Shown in pieces: positions 26,762 through 34,811 of a stretch of 35,300 nucleotides of DNA. A program made the translations under genes and the position numbers. Within the stretch, counting starts at the first letter, position 1. Each line of letters opens with the position of its first letter. The notes beneath the pieces were generated by a model. That model had not been told where the DNA came from. It saw nothing but the letters and a program-made list of their open reading frames with translations, and made no database searches. Source of the stretch: Pseudomonadota bacterium (GTDB lineage: Bacteria; Pseudomonadota; Gammaproteobacteria; Burkholderiales; Rhodocyclaceae); NCBI GenBank assembly GCA_018262245.1, contig JAGTRV010000010.1, positions 1 to 35,300 on the forward strand. The letters are read 5' to 3'.

Positions 26762-27289
26762 TGGCTGCCTCGTCGGGCTTCGTACTTCATCATCTTCTTC
26801 CTTCAAGTTAATGGGCTGGAAGGAGCCGTTTCTCGTTGCTCTTTCCAATAGGTGGGTTTTACATAAACAAATGCTATTAAAATTGTATATGCTATAGCTA
26901 GGTTATATGTAATAAATTTGTGCTTTATCCTTGTCCCTCAAGGCTTTCCAGTAATCTGCGCCTGTTCATGCATTTGGCGCTGTTTGAGCGCTCCAGAGAC
27001 ACGGTGGAACGTGGCCATCGATTCGCCTGCAGATGCCTTCTGCGGTGCCCTTGCGTGCGTTCTGGAGGCGTCCTGAGTGCGGAGATAGACGGCGCGCTTC
27101 GGGCTTGGCGAATAGCAGCCTGCCAGCATCTGGAGACTACAAGCCAGCTATGAGTACGCGGACGGCTGAGGTTTTGGCAGTGAAGGGCGTAACTTAGGCG
27201 GAGTGGCGAGCAGAAGGCATCTCGGGTACTCTTCTCAAAAAGTCATTGGCATTTATTGCTTACACTACTTGAGAGTAAATAGGGGTCTT
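26762..27289. other. Intergenic stretch in element 1 without a supported gene
   Basis: About 530 bp. The first 180 bp is very AT-rich on its right side (26860-26930, several TATA-like hexamers), suited to promoters for the minus-strand RNase H operon. A 63-codon minus-strand frame at 26938-27129 could be a decayed gene end but has no ribosome site. The last 60 bp before 27290 holds the likely promoter and AGGGG ribosome site of the next gene, with imperfect inverted repeats TACTCTTCTCAA and TTGAGAGTA. Confidence 0.5.
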
Positions 27290-27811
27290 ATGAAGTTCGT
27301 TCCTTGGGTTGTTTCAGTTGTCTGCTTGGCGTTGCTCGGGTGGGTGTGGCAAGACTCGCAGGCAAAGCTGGCGCAGAAAGATGCTGAACTGGTAAATATG
27401 AAGCAGCAATACAGCGAACTGGTAGCCGATGCCAATGTAAAGATTGCCGCTGCAAGCAGTAAGGCTAAGCAGATTGCGGAGGAGGCGAATAACCAGATAA
27501 AACAACTGGCAGATGAAGCCAACGATAAACTCCAGCAGGCCAATCAACGGGAAGTCCCGGTGTCCGTTGGGTTTCGTAAGGCTCTGATGAGCAACGGGCA
27601 TGTTGCAATGTTTACCAACACCTCTGCACAGTCAATAGCGGTTGTGGTGGAGGTCAGCAGGGCCTCCTCAGGTCAGACCCGGAGCTTTGACATGACCCTT
27701 GATTCAGGCCGAAAGAGGGAGCTCGGGGAGCGTGAAGGGTGGGCCTTTGTGACTGGCGACACGCTCACCCTCTCTCAACCAGAGCATAAATCCTTGATCG
27801 TTAAGTTCTAG
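27290..27811 (+). CDS. Membrane-anchored coiled-coil protein with C-terminal beta domain
   Basis: 173 aa from the ATG at 27290 with AGGGG upstream. One N-terminal membrane segment (about residues 4-20, VPWVVSVVCLALLGWVW) is followed by a long heptad-like coiled coil (about 22-88, rich in Ala, Lys, Glu and Gln) and a C-terminal domain of about 80 residues with beta character (GHVAMFTNTSAQSIAVVVEVSRASSG...). The anchor probably places the coil and domain in the periplasm. No family recognised. Its codon use is unlike the chromosomal core. It stands alone on the plus strand. Confidence 0.75.
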   Translation: MKFVPWVVSVVCLALLGWVWQDSQAKLAQKDAELVNMKQQYSELVADANVKIAAASSKAKQIAEEANNQIKQLADEANDKLQQANQREVPVSVGFRKALMSNGHVAMFTNTSAQSIAVVVEVSRASSGQTRSFDMTLDSGRKRELGEREGWAFVTGDTLTLSQPEHKSLIVKF

Positions 27812-27998
27812 CAAGGGGCGCTACGCCGATGGCGTGGCCTCCTGCTGGCTCATCTCCGAATCTGCAAGGGCGTCGCGAATGTTATGCATAAGCGCGCGGC
27901 TATTCCATCAATAGGGCCGCACTTTTCTAGCCTCGCACACCAAGTTTATTCCCCAGCTTCTGAATTTACACACCTACTTAGAATCAACTAACAGGCCT

Positions 27999-28400
27999 AT
28001 GAAATTCTCAAAAAGCAAATGGCTGGCCTATACGTTTCTTGTCGGGCTACTTCCGGTCTTGACTAGGTTATTGGCATGGGCCAATACCACAACAGGGATG
28101 GTTAGCCCTATCGCCGCGTCAGACTTCGTGGCATTCGGCTTGGTCCTGCACGTGTCAGTAATAAATGAACTGGAGCACCTTCCCGGCAAAGAAAAGGAAT
28201 GGAAGACCATTCAAAATGGGACATCGCTGGTATTTGTTGCGCTGTATAGCTCACTCTACGCCTTAACCATCATTGGAGAGAAAAACGCTAGCCTGATCGA
28301 CGCAAACGTGATGCTTCGAAGCAGCATGATCCTTGCTATGGTTTCTACGCTTCTTAGCTTGTCGGTTTTTCATCGCGTATCGAAGTTGGGCTCAAAATGA
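27999..28400 (+). CDS. Small multi-pass membrane protein, first gene of a three-gene operon
   Basis: 133 aa with about four membrane segments: residues 9-28 (YTFLVGLLPVLTRLLAWA), 40-56, 76-92 and 107-125. A short charged loop (ELEHLPGKEKEWK) lies between segments 2 and 3. No family recognised. Its TGA overlaps the ATG of the next gene (ATGA), which argues for translational coupling. AT-rich relative to core genes. Confidence 0.7.
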   Translation: MKFSKSKWLAYTFLVGLLPVLTRLLAWANTTTGMVSPIAASDFVAFGLVLHVSVINELEHLPGKEKEWKTIQNGTSLVFVALYSSLYALTIIGEKNASLIDANVMLRSSMILAMVSTLLSLSVFHRVSKLGSK

Positions 28401-28525
28401 GTAACTTAATCTACGCGGTAACCGGATTAGTTTCCGTTATCGGAATCGGCGTTGCCATTTGGTCATTCATAGATACCCGCAAGACCTATTACACCGAGTA
28501 CAAAAATAGGAAAGCCAATGATTAA
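28397..28525 (+). CDS. 42-aa single-pass membrane protein, second gene of the operon
   Basis: 42 aa: a membrane helix (about residues 5-25, IYAVTGLVSVIGIGVAIWSF) and a basic/aromatic tail (DTRKTYYTEYKNRKAND). The ATG overlaps the previous stop and its TAA overlaps the next gene's start by 8 bp. The overlaps on both sides and the hydrophobic profile support a real gene despite the short length. Confidence 0.65.
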   Translation: MSNLIYAVTGLVSVIGIGVAIWSFIDTRKTYYTEYKNRKAND

Positions 28526-29450
28526 CAGCATTATTTATCTTGACGAAGCCAAGATGTATTCAATGTCTTCACAGATATTCGAGGGCTTAACTGAATATGT
28601 GTTGAAAGAAGTTAATTCGACAAAAGAGAACTCGGAAGAGCAAAAAGGGCCAGTGGGGAGTGGCAGAATTGTTGCGGATGCTATGAAGCTGAGTGAGAGA
28701 GCCATAGAAAAAAGGTTCCTCCATGACCATTCGCTGTCACTGTTTGAGGCTCGGCTTGCTGAGCTTGCGCTTGTTTGCAGCCTAGACTCAAGCGCCGCTG
28801 ACGAGGTGCCGCCACTAGAAGGCAAGTCGTTTATACGGGTTAGTGCGCGAGCTAGCTTCATCGATGCCGCAAAGATTACCTCAATGCTTGAAACCTTCAA
28901 TGCGCTAGGTGAAGCGATTACCCACGTCACTAAATTTTCTGAAATCGAAGCTAATCGTAAGGAAATCGAAGTGTTGAAAGCTTCGTCGAAGGACAAAGCC
29001 AGGCTTGAGAAATTGCGACAACTCGAAAGACAATTGACCAACACTACTGAACTCGCCAAGCAAGGTGGGATGTACCATGACCCGAAGTTCCTGAAACATT
29101 TGGCACTTGTGACCCAGTTTGGATTCTCTGATCAGCTGGAGATTCAGCAGCGCATTGGGGAGCGTTTGTTCTCTGCTTGTCTAAAACGGGAGTGTCTGCG
29201 AGAACCAGAAGAATTCATTATCCGAAAATACTCTCGGAATACAGAAAGAAACTTAGTGGTTCTAGGTGTCATTACTCAGTCAAAATTCACTTCCGGCGAT
29301 GCTGTGAGTGAGATTTCCGGCGAAGGCATGAGCATGAAAGAAGCCGTAACGAATATGGTCAATCATATTGCAGTGCTTGAAGGCTCGCTTTCGGGAAAAG
29401 CAACCTCTGAAGTAGTGATTGATCCAATAGCCGTCTATGTGACTCTCTAG
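28518..29450 (+). CDS. DUF6414-like protein, third gene of the operon
   Basis: 310 aa, soluble. It begins INSIIYLDEAKMYSMSSQIFEGLTEYV, which I recognise as the start of the DUF6414 family (…YLDE.KMYS.SSQ.FEG.TEY). A predicted long helix or coiled coil occupies about residues 145-185 (EIEANRKEIEVLKASSKDKARLEKLRQLERQL), and the C-terminal third is mixed alpha/beta. No enzyme motif seen. Members that I recall sit in variable or defence-rich regions, but no function is established. It is coupled to the two membrane proteins, which suggests a membrane-associated complex. Confidence 0.75.
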   Translation: MINSIIYLDEAKMYSMSSQIFEGLTEYVLKEVNSTKENSEEQKGPVGSGRIVADAMKLSERAIEKRFLHDHSLSLFEARLAELALVCSLDSSAADEVPPLEGKSFIRVSARASFIDAAKITSMLETFNALGEAITHVTKFSEIEANRKEIEVLKASSKDKARLEKLRQLERQLTNTTELAKQGGMYHDPKFLKHLALVTQFGFSDQLEIQQRIGERLFSACLKRECLREPEEFIIRKYSRNTERNLVVLGVITQSKFTSGDAVSEISGEGMSMKEAVTNMVNHIAVLEGSLSGKATSEVVIDPIAVYVTL

Positions 29451-29534
29451 TAGTAGATGCTTACGACACCAGTATGACGAAGTCTCAGAAAGTAACGCTT
29501 TTGTTGTCTGCCATAAACAGTCGGCAAAGCAGAG

Positions 29535-30143
29535 CTACACCCTTCCATTTTCATTTTTGAGGTCTAGGTACTGATACAGCGTTTCCCTGCTGATCCCGTG
29601 CTCCCTCGCAAGTCCAGCGCGGTTCTTCCCCGCCCGCTCCTTGTCCTGTACCTTCAGTGCCTCAACCTGCTCCACTGAAAGAGTTGGCTTCCTGCCTTTA
29701 TAGACGCCCTTCGTCTTGGCAATGGCGATGCCTTCCCGTTGGCGTTCCTTTATCAGGCTCCTCTCGAACTCCGCAAAGGCGCCCATCACTGACAGCATGA
29801 GCCGTGACATAGCCGAGTCCGCCCCCGTAAAGGTCATGGACTCCTTCATAAACTGCACGGCAATTCCCTTGTCTGTTAGGCTATCAACGATGCGCCGTAA
29901 ATCGTCCAGATTGCGGGCTAATCGGTCCATTGAATGACAAACCAAGGTGTCACCCTCCCGGACATACTCAAGGGCTGCTTGTAGCTGGGGGCGGTTGGTA
30001 TCCTTCCCGCTGGCCCTGTCGGTGAATACCTTATTCAGCGTTATCCCTTCGAGCTGGCGCTCGGTATTCTGGTCAAGCGCGGATACACGGACATAGCCAA
30101 TCATCTGGCCTTTGTGTTGGGTGCTAGCTGCGGTGGTGGTCAT
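29535..30143 (-). CDS. Serine recombinase (resolvase/invertase family)
   Basis: 202 aa. The catalytic serine lies in IGYVRVSALDQNTERQ; the arginine-rich site is in HSMDRLARNLDDLRRIV; FAEFERSLIKERQREGI forms the long helix. The C-terminal helix-turn-helix is GLAREHGISRETLYQYL. It is similar to Tn3 resolvases and DNA invertases. No transposase is next to it. It may resolve element dimers or act at a site in the divergent region (30144-30332), which has short inverted repeats. Confidence 0.93.
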   Translation of the reverse strand: MTTTAASTQHKGQMIGYVRVSALDQNTERQLEGITLNKVFTDRASGKDTNRPQLQAALEYVREGDTLVCHSMDRLARNLDDLRRIVDSLTDKGIAVQFMKESMTFTGADSAMSRLMLSVMGAFAEFERSLIKERQREGIAIAKTKGVYKGRKPTLSVEQVEALKVQDKERAGKNRAGLAREHGISRETLYQYLDLKNENGRV

Positions 30144-30173
30144 TCTAGGTCGCTCCTGCTATTGTCAGGATAG

Positions 30174-30202
30174 ACTCTAAGACGTTGCGCTGGATGTGTC
30201 AA
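30174..30202 (-). promoter_or_regulatory. Promoter of the serine recombinase gene
   Basis: The minus strand has a perfect TTGACA (30202-30197), a 17-bp spacer and TAGAGT (30179-30174), 4/6 to the -10. It overlaps a short inverted repeat (GTC...GAC), suggesting autoregulation by the recombinase. Confidence 0.55.
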
Positions 30203-30332
30203 TAAATTCTAATGTAAACCCTATTCGGACTGATTTGGGTGTCCTGCCTGACATCAGGTTAGGGTACGCCTCAACCTTACGCATTTAATTCTTTCTTCGC
30301 GGCATGGTTAAATTCCATTTTGCATAGTTTCC

Positions 30333-31166
30333 ATGGGGTGGCATGTGGCCAATACAGACATCTCTGTCATCGAAAAAAAATCAACCGGGCGAAAAAAGCG
30401 AAAAGTACCTCGGTGGATTCCCACTTATTTCCGCGAGAGTGTTGAGGCTGCTCAGACGTTGTTTAAAGTTGTTCGACTAGGCGAACATGGCATCGCTATG
30501 ACCACAGGTGGTCCAGAGAGATTAATGGCCCTTGTCCAGATCAATAAGGCGTTGGGGGAGGACAAGCCGGGAGAGCATGAAGCTTCGGAAAAACTCGAGC
30601 GGGCCAAGCGTGAAGCGGAGTTCGCACAATCTGAGATTGATAAGGGCTTTCCCGTACTTCGTAGCTTAGCGGTTGTAGGTATTTGGAGCTGGCTTGAGCA
30701 CTTCGTGAAGGGATTTGCCGTGATGTGGATTTGCAACAATAAAGATGTGTTTTCACTCCCGGCAATTCAAAAGCTGAAAATAAAATTCGGGGACTATATC
30801 CACTTAGATAAGTCAGAGCAGGCCGCTTATTTAGTCGAGATTCTTGAGCAAGAAACTGCTAGTTCTCTGAAGCGTGGCGTGACTCGATTCGAGACCCTTT
30901 TGGAGGTATTTTCTCTCGATGGAAATGTCCCTCCAGAATGCGCTAAGGCACTCTTCGAACTCCAGCAAATCAGGAACGTAGTCGCTCACAGAAATTCAAA
31001 GGCTGACCGCAGGATCATCGCTGAATGCCCTTGGCTTAAATTGAAAACGGGCCAACCTCTAGAAATATCTGATGTCATGATGGACGCCTATGGATCGGCG
31101 TCAATTGAGTATTTGATGACAATCTTACGCCGAGTCTGCAAGCAGTACGGAAGGGACATTCCGTAA
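30333..31166 (+). CDS. HEPN-type protein, possible RNase of a defence or toxin system
   Basis: 277 aa. The C-terminal half is all-helical and has R214-NVVA-H219 in QQIRNVVAHRNSKADRR, the R-x4-H motif of HEPN ribonucleases, followed by CPWLKLKTG as in uncharacterised HEPN proteins. The N-terminal 100 residues are basic then charged-helical with no recognised domain. A helix with GIWSWLEHFVKGFAVMWI (about 116-133) is hydrophobic but probably buried. No antitoxin-like (MNT) gene is adjacent. The ATG at 30333 lacks a ribosome site; a GTG at 30345 is an alternative. Divergent from the serine recombinase. Confidence 0.7.
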   Translation: MGWHVANTDISVIEKKSTGRKKRKVPRWIPTYFRESVEAAQTLFKVVRLGEHGIAMTTGGPERLMALVQINKALGEDKPGEHEASEKLERAKREAEFAQSEIDKGFPVLRSLAVVGIWSWLEHFVKGFAVMWICNNKDVFSLPAIQKLKIKFGDYIHLDKSEQAAYLVEILEQETASSLKRGVTRFETLLEVFSLDGNVPPECAKALFELQQIRNVVAHRNSKADRRIIAECPWLKLKTGQPLEISDVMMDAYGSASIEYLMTILRRVCKQYGRDIP

Positions 31167-31340
31167 CCCCCTCCATGGGGGGGAATCTGCAGGCTCCGCT
31201 TTGGGAGGGAGGTCTGACAAATTTTTGCTGAGTTTTCCTGCTCTTGACTAGGGACATACGCTGGTACAATTAATCCACATAGACACATGAGTGCGCTGCA
31301 GCTTTCCCTTCCGGGTCAGTAGCTTGGCGAATTCAGGTGC

Positions 31341-31380
31341 CCAAGCTTGGTGGTGATCTCCTTTCTGCCCATCACCACCA
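31341..31380. repeat. Inverted repeats at the element 1/element 2 junction
   Basis: CCAAGCTTGG (31341-31350) is a perfect 10-bp palindrome. TGGTGGTGAT (31348-31357) pairs with ATCACCACCA (31371-31380), which is the tRNA-derived end. The structure spans the attachment core. Confidence 0.6.
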
Positions 31381-31387
31381 CGAATGC
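31363..31387 (+). repeat. Second attachment repeat (attR of element 1, attL of element 2)
   Basis: 24 of 25 bases match 23364-23388 of tRNA-Met. Only the T-arm/acceptor 3' part is present, no full tRNA. It is followed by a terminator and an integrase, repeating the order seen after the real tRNA. Confidence 0.85.
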
Positions 31388-31390
31388 AAG

Positions 31391-31424
31391 AAGCCGTTGA
31401 TCCGCAAGGGTCAGCGGCTTTTTC
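31391..31424 (+). terminator. Terminator after the second attachment repeat
   Basis: Stem AAGCCGTTGA/TCAGCGGCTT (one G-T pair) with a 10-base loop, then TTT. Position and downstream CATTTG match the terminator behind the true tRNA. Confidence 0.8.
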
Positions 31425-31454
31425 ATTTGCCGTGCGCCTGCCGGGTGGGTCACA

Positions 31455-32845
31455 ATGGGCAGTTACCTAAAGTTGAACCGGCACGGGACGGTGTTTTATT
31501 TTCGTCGTCGAGTCCCTGATGATTTACGGCGTGTGCTTGGGCGTCGTTTTTTGGTGAAAACGCTTGGTGCAGCGGGGCGTCGGGAGGCTATTATTCTGGC
31601 CCGGGCGTTGGCATCTCGAACAGATGTCTTCTTTCATCACCTCAGAACCATGCCAAACCACGACGAAAAAATACAAGTCGATTTGATCTTCAAACTCGAC
31701 TTCAACGATCTAGGCGGCCTCAAAAGCGTTCATATCGAAGCGGAAACACCGGAGGAACACGAGCAGGCCAAAGCGATGCTTAATGACACGCTCGACAAGA
31801 TTCCGGTGAATTCAAACGACATTGCCCGCAAAAAGCCGGGGATGTCTTTTTCCGGGGCGATGGAGGCTTATCTTGAGTTGCAGAAGAAGGCCAGCACTCG
31901 GGGAACCTATCGCAGTAGGCTTAAGCACGCTCTTGCCTATTTTGGCGCAGAAAAAGACATTCGCCACATTGAACAAGCAGAACTCTCAAGGTACGCCAAA
32001 TTCGTAAATCAGGATGTTGCGGATTCAAGCACGGCAGGGTTTTACATCACTACCTTTTGTGGGCTTTTAAATCACTTTCGTTTAACAGAAGGGTGGGGCG
32101 GGAAGCTGACGACAGAGCGCCTAATCGAGAAGGCTGAGACGCCGGATTCGGAGGCACGTGATGCGTTTTCCTCTGTGCAGTTGAAAGCGTTGCTTATCAA
32201 CGCAGCAAAATATCGTGCAAAAGAGCCTCACAAATATTGGGTCACAGTTGCAATGCCGTTCTTGGGGTGCCGGATTGAGGAGTTGGCTCAGGTCAATTTA
32301 CATACCGACCTACTTCGAAGCGAGGTGGCCAAGGTTTGGTATCTCGATGTGAATGCGAAGGCAGATTCTGATGGTTTGAAGCGCAAATCGGTGAAGAACA
32401 AGGCAAGCTGGCGGTGCATTCCAATTCATTCCGCACTTGTTCGGCATGGGTTTGTCGATTACCTGATCGAACAGCGTAAGAAGGGGTTTTCTCGTCCATT
32501 CGAGTCTGGCTGGAAACCAGCAGAATTCGACAATGGCGCGGCTCTGAAGTGGAGTCACTACATCACGAATTGGGGTGGCAGGGAGCTGAAGAAGCTAGTG
32601 TCAGATGGCATAATTGCCGATGAAGAGAGGAAGCTCGCTTATTTTCACAGCATGCGTCTGCATTCTCTGGGTGCTTGGGGCGAGCGGGAATTTCGGCAGA
32701 GCTGAGCGAGGCCGCCCTCGGTCATGCTTACGCCGGAAGTGAGCGCGAGCGGTACCACAAACTCAAGTCAGACCCAGAACAGTTGGCTCGTTGTGAGATT
32801 GAGCCTGGCTTGATGGGGCTTGCTGCTGATCTTCTTGCAAACTGA
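31455..32845 (+). pseudogene. Tyrosine integrase of element 2, broken by a frameshift
   Basis: The first frame (416 aa, stop at 32703-32705) has a DUF6538-like start (YLKLNRHGTVFYFRRRVPDDL), core-binding domain, the arginine box (MPFLGCRIEELAQV) and H398-SM-R401. Right after R401 the family sequence continues in the -1 frame: AFSGCLGRAGISAELSEAALGHAYAGSERERYHK, which supplies the GH and nucleophile Tyr, and runs to a TGA at 32843. A one-base deletion at about 32658 (a lost base in what was probably a His codon) explains this. The full protein would have been 463 aa. The short product lacks the catalytic Tyr. A sequencing error is the alternative. Confidence 0.85.
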
Positions 32846-32957
32846 GCCATCTTGGTACGCCTGCGGCTTGCGGGGGAGCTGCGACGGGACGTTTTAACCA
32901 CTCGGAGCCCTCCGCGTTTTTTGGTCGGGCGTCCAGCCAAACAGAGAGGGAGATCAT

Positions 32958-33317
32958 ATGAAGCCAACTAAGCGTAATCTTGCGATCATCGCTGGCGTAA
33001 TTGCTATCGGCGCAGCAAGCGTCGGCATCGCAAAGTACGACGACTATCGCGCCAAGGCACACATGCAGCGACTTATTGAGTGTGATGCCATGAAGCACGA
33101 TATCCAACGTCATGTCTATGCCTTGGCTGGATATCCTGACGACACGGTAGCCAAACTGATCGAATCCAACCTGCAAGATGGGTCAATGAAGCCAGCGGCG
33201 GGAGAGATCGTTAAAGAGATTATGCCTTTTCGTTCATCCTGGGAGGGCATTCAGGACAGCAGGGAGCGAGATACCGCCGTGTGGTCGATGGCCTCGATGG
33301 TCTGCAAGCGCAAGTAA
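32958..33317 (+). CDS. Small secreted or membrane-anchored protein, unknown
   Basis: 119 aa with GGGAG before the ATG. A signal/anchor segment (residues 8-24, AIIAGVIAIGAASVGIA) follows a basic start (KPTKRN). The rest is polar with three cysteines (two in the mature part) and no recognised motif. A terminator follows at 33379. Confidence 0.65.
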   Translation: MKPTKRNLAIIAGVIAIGAASVGIAKYDDYRAKAHMQRLIECDAMKHDIQRHVYALAGYPDDTVAKLIESNLQDGSMKPAAGEIVKEIMPFRSSWEGIQDSRERDTAVWSMASMVCKRK

Positions 33318-33378
33318 TCCAAACACACTGCGCTATGTTTGGGCGATATGACAGCTAGAGTGCCAAGCCAGTAATACG

Positions 33379-33423
33379 AAAGCCCGTACATATCGATTCA
33401 CTTCGGTATCTACGGGCTTTTTT
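33379..33423 (+). terminator. Rho-independent terminator
   Basis: Stem AAAGCCCGTA/TACGGGCTTT (10 bp) with an imperfect inner stem, followed by TTT. Symmetric enough to act for the minus strand as well (AAA before the stem). Confidence 0.8.
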
Positions 33424-33477
33424 CGCAAAGCTGGCACGATTCTTGTTATTGATGCGTCAGTATCTGTCCGTTTTCGG

Positions 33478-33645
33478 TCACACTTTCCGTGACACGATCA
33501 GGTGCAGCTCCGGCACCCACTCTTGAACATCACTGCCCCCTCGCATAGACAGGACCAGAGGCTCCCCGGCCTCACGCTTCCAGTCTTCCGCGAAGACCTC
33601 ATAACGACCAACACGAGCGAAGAACTGGCGACCACGTAACAGCAT
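33478..33645 (-). CDS. Small protein of 55 aa, unknown
   Basis: Begins MLLRGRQFFARVGRYEVFAEDW and ends LHLIVSRKV. A GGGAG lies 8 bases before the ATG, a good ribosome site. The composition (alternating hydrophobic and charged residues, aromatic-rich start) looks coding. A longer frame on the same strand (33498-33698) overlaps it in another phase and has no such site. Confidence 0.55.
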   Translation of the reverse strand: MLLRGRQFFARVGRYEVFAEDWKREAGEPLVLSMRGGSDVQEWVPELHLIVSRKV

Positions 33646-33893
33646 TTTGATGACTCCCTTTGTGTTGAAAGGTCGGCACCATAACGGATTCTCACCACCG
33701 TGAACAGCGGTTTTTTACTGTTGATTCAATGGATTAAGTGCTTACCGGCAACTATCCCGCACTGGCAACTATTAAAGCTCCGCCGTGCCCTTGGTTTGAG
33801 GTATTTTGTTGCCGATGTGAAACTTTCGCCATTCTGAGAAGGCCACCAAGCCTCCACGAGCGTTCAACTGTTCAACTTCAAGGATGTTGGCCA

Positions 33894-34763
33894 CTATTCA
33901 AGGCGTTCCCAATAGAACACTCCGCAAATAGGCGGCTGTAGTGGTGGGCCTTGGTAGGTGTAATGGTCGGGCCGTTGAGTTACCTCATTCATCAGCCCCG
34001 CAAGATTATCGGCGAGGAGGTCTATCGACTGATCGTCCGTGCCCGTGAATCCGCCCCAGGTGAACTTTCCGTGAGTTGCAGGGCCACCAAGGAGCAACCA
34101 CATCAACTCAGCATAGGGGCCGATGAAGTCGTTTGGTGGCTTGTCTGACATGACCTGAAACCACACCGGAACGTCTGGTCGTCCCATGCGTTCACTTACT
34201 GCTGCCTGTAGGTGTGTATGGATGCGCAGCATGTAGTGAGACACATGGATTGCCATTGGTGCATGTCTACCTGAGACTACGAGAGTCTGTGGTGCACCGT
34301 CATCTGAGCATGTGTAAGGGCCGAACTCTACCTTGGCTTTCCCGTTGTCCATTATTCGCCTGTAGCATCCAGTGATTCCCAAGGCGTCGGCGAATGTTGC
34401 CTCATGTTGAATGACTGCACTTTCCTTGATGGAGGATGCCAGTACCAATACCGGGTGATTCTTCAGGGCATGGAAGAGTGTTTGGTGAAAGTGCCTCTTG
34501 TAGGTTTGGTTAGCATTCTTCCATTGCTTCAGGGTACGAGTGGATGGGTTGAGCATTGCTCCAAGTTCGTCAGCTAGCGCTTGGTGCTCCACATTCTGGG
34601 AAATGACCAGCACCGAGTGGTGCCACTCCGAGCCATCAACTTGTTCGGATGGGGAGTGGTCTATCGACATCAGGAGCGGAGACAGAGCCGGGTTGCTTAG
34701 GTTGGCAACAAACCAACGCATGGCTGCCATTAGGTCTGGGGCGGCGATGCTTCTGTCTCGCAT
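33894..34763 (-). CDS. Protein of unknown function
   Basis: 289 aa, soluble, with GGAAGG before the ATG. No motif recognised. It is rich in Trp, His and Met; segments HHSVLVISQNVEHQALADELG and HPVLVLASSIKESAVIQHEA suggest alpha/beta secondary structure, and WLLLGGPATHGKFTWGGFTGTDDQSIDLLADNLAGLMNE is a likely conserved core. Codon use is AT-richer than the chromosomal core. Same strand as the membrane protein 48 bp upstream, so they may form an operon. Confidence 0.7.
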   Translation of the reverse strand: MRDRSIAAPDLMAAMRWFVANLSNPALSPLLMSIDHSPSEQVDGSEWHHSVLVISQNVEHQALADELGAMLNPSTRTLKQWKNANQTYKRHFHQTLFHALKNHPVLVLASSIKESAVIQHEATFADALGITGCYRRIMDNGKAKVEFGPYTCSDDGAPQTLVVSGRHAPMAIHVSHYMLRIHTHLQAAVSERMGRPDVPVWFQVMSDKPPNDFIGPYAELMWLLLGGPATHGKFTWGGFTGTDDQSIDLLADNLAGLMNEVTQRPDHYTYQGPPLQPPICGVFYWERLE

Positions 34764-34811
34764 GATTGCCTTCCGTCCGTGTCACCAAGGCGGCTCTTCC
34801 GTTGGTAAAAG

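Larger units (their letters stand above)
23364..31387. mobile_element. Integrative element 1 at tRNA-Met, about 8.0 kb
   Basis: The element is bounded by a direct repeat of the tRNA 3' end (23364-23388 and 31363-31387, 24 of 25 identical). It carries an intact DUF6538-type tyrosine integrase next to the tRNA, a ParB-like/RNase-H module, a membrane coiled-coil protein, a three-gene overlapping operon, a serine recombinase and a HEPN-type protein. Genes are AT-richer than the flanking chromosome. No conjugation or phage structural genes are seen, so movement probably depends on helpers. Confidence 0.8.

Noticed and set aside
26938-27129. 63-aa minus-strand frame in element 1
   Set aside because: The end (ATFHRVSGALKQRQMHEQ) looks faintly protein-like, but there is no ribosome site and no family; perhaps a decayed gene end.
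33498-33698. 66-aa minus-strand frame
   Set aside because: Overlaps the 55-aa gene at 33478-33645 in another phase; the latter has the clear ribosome site.
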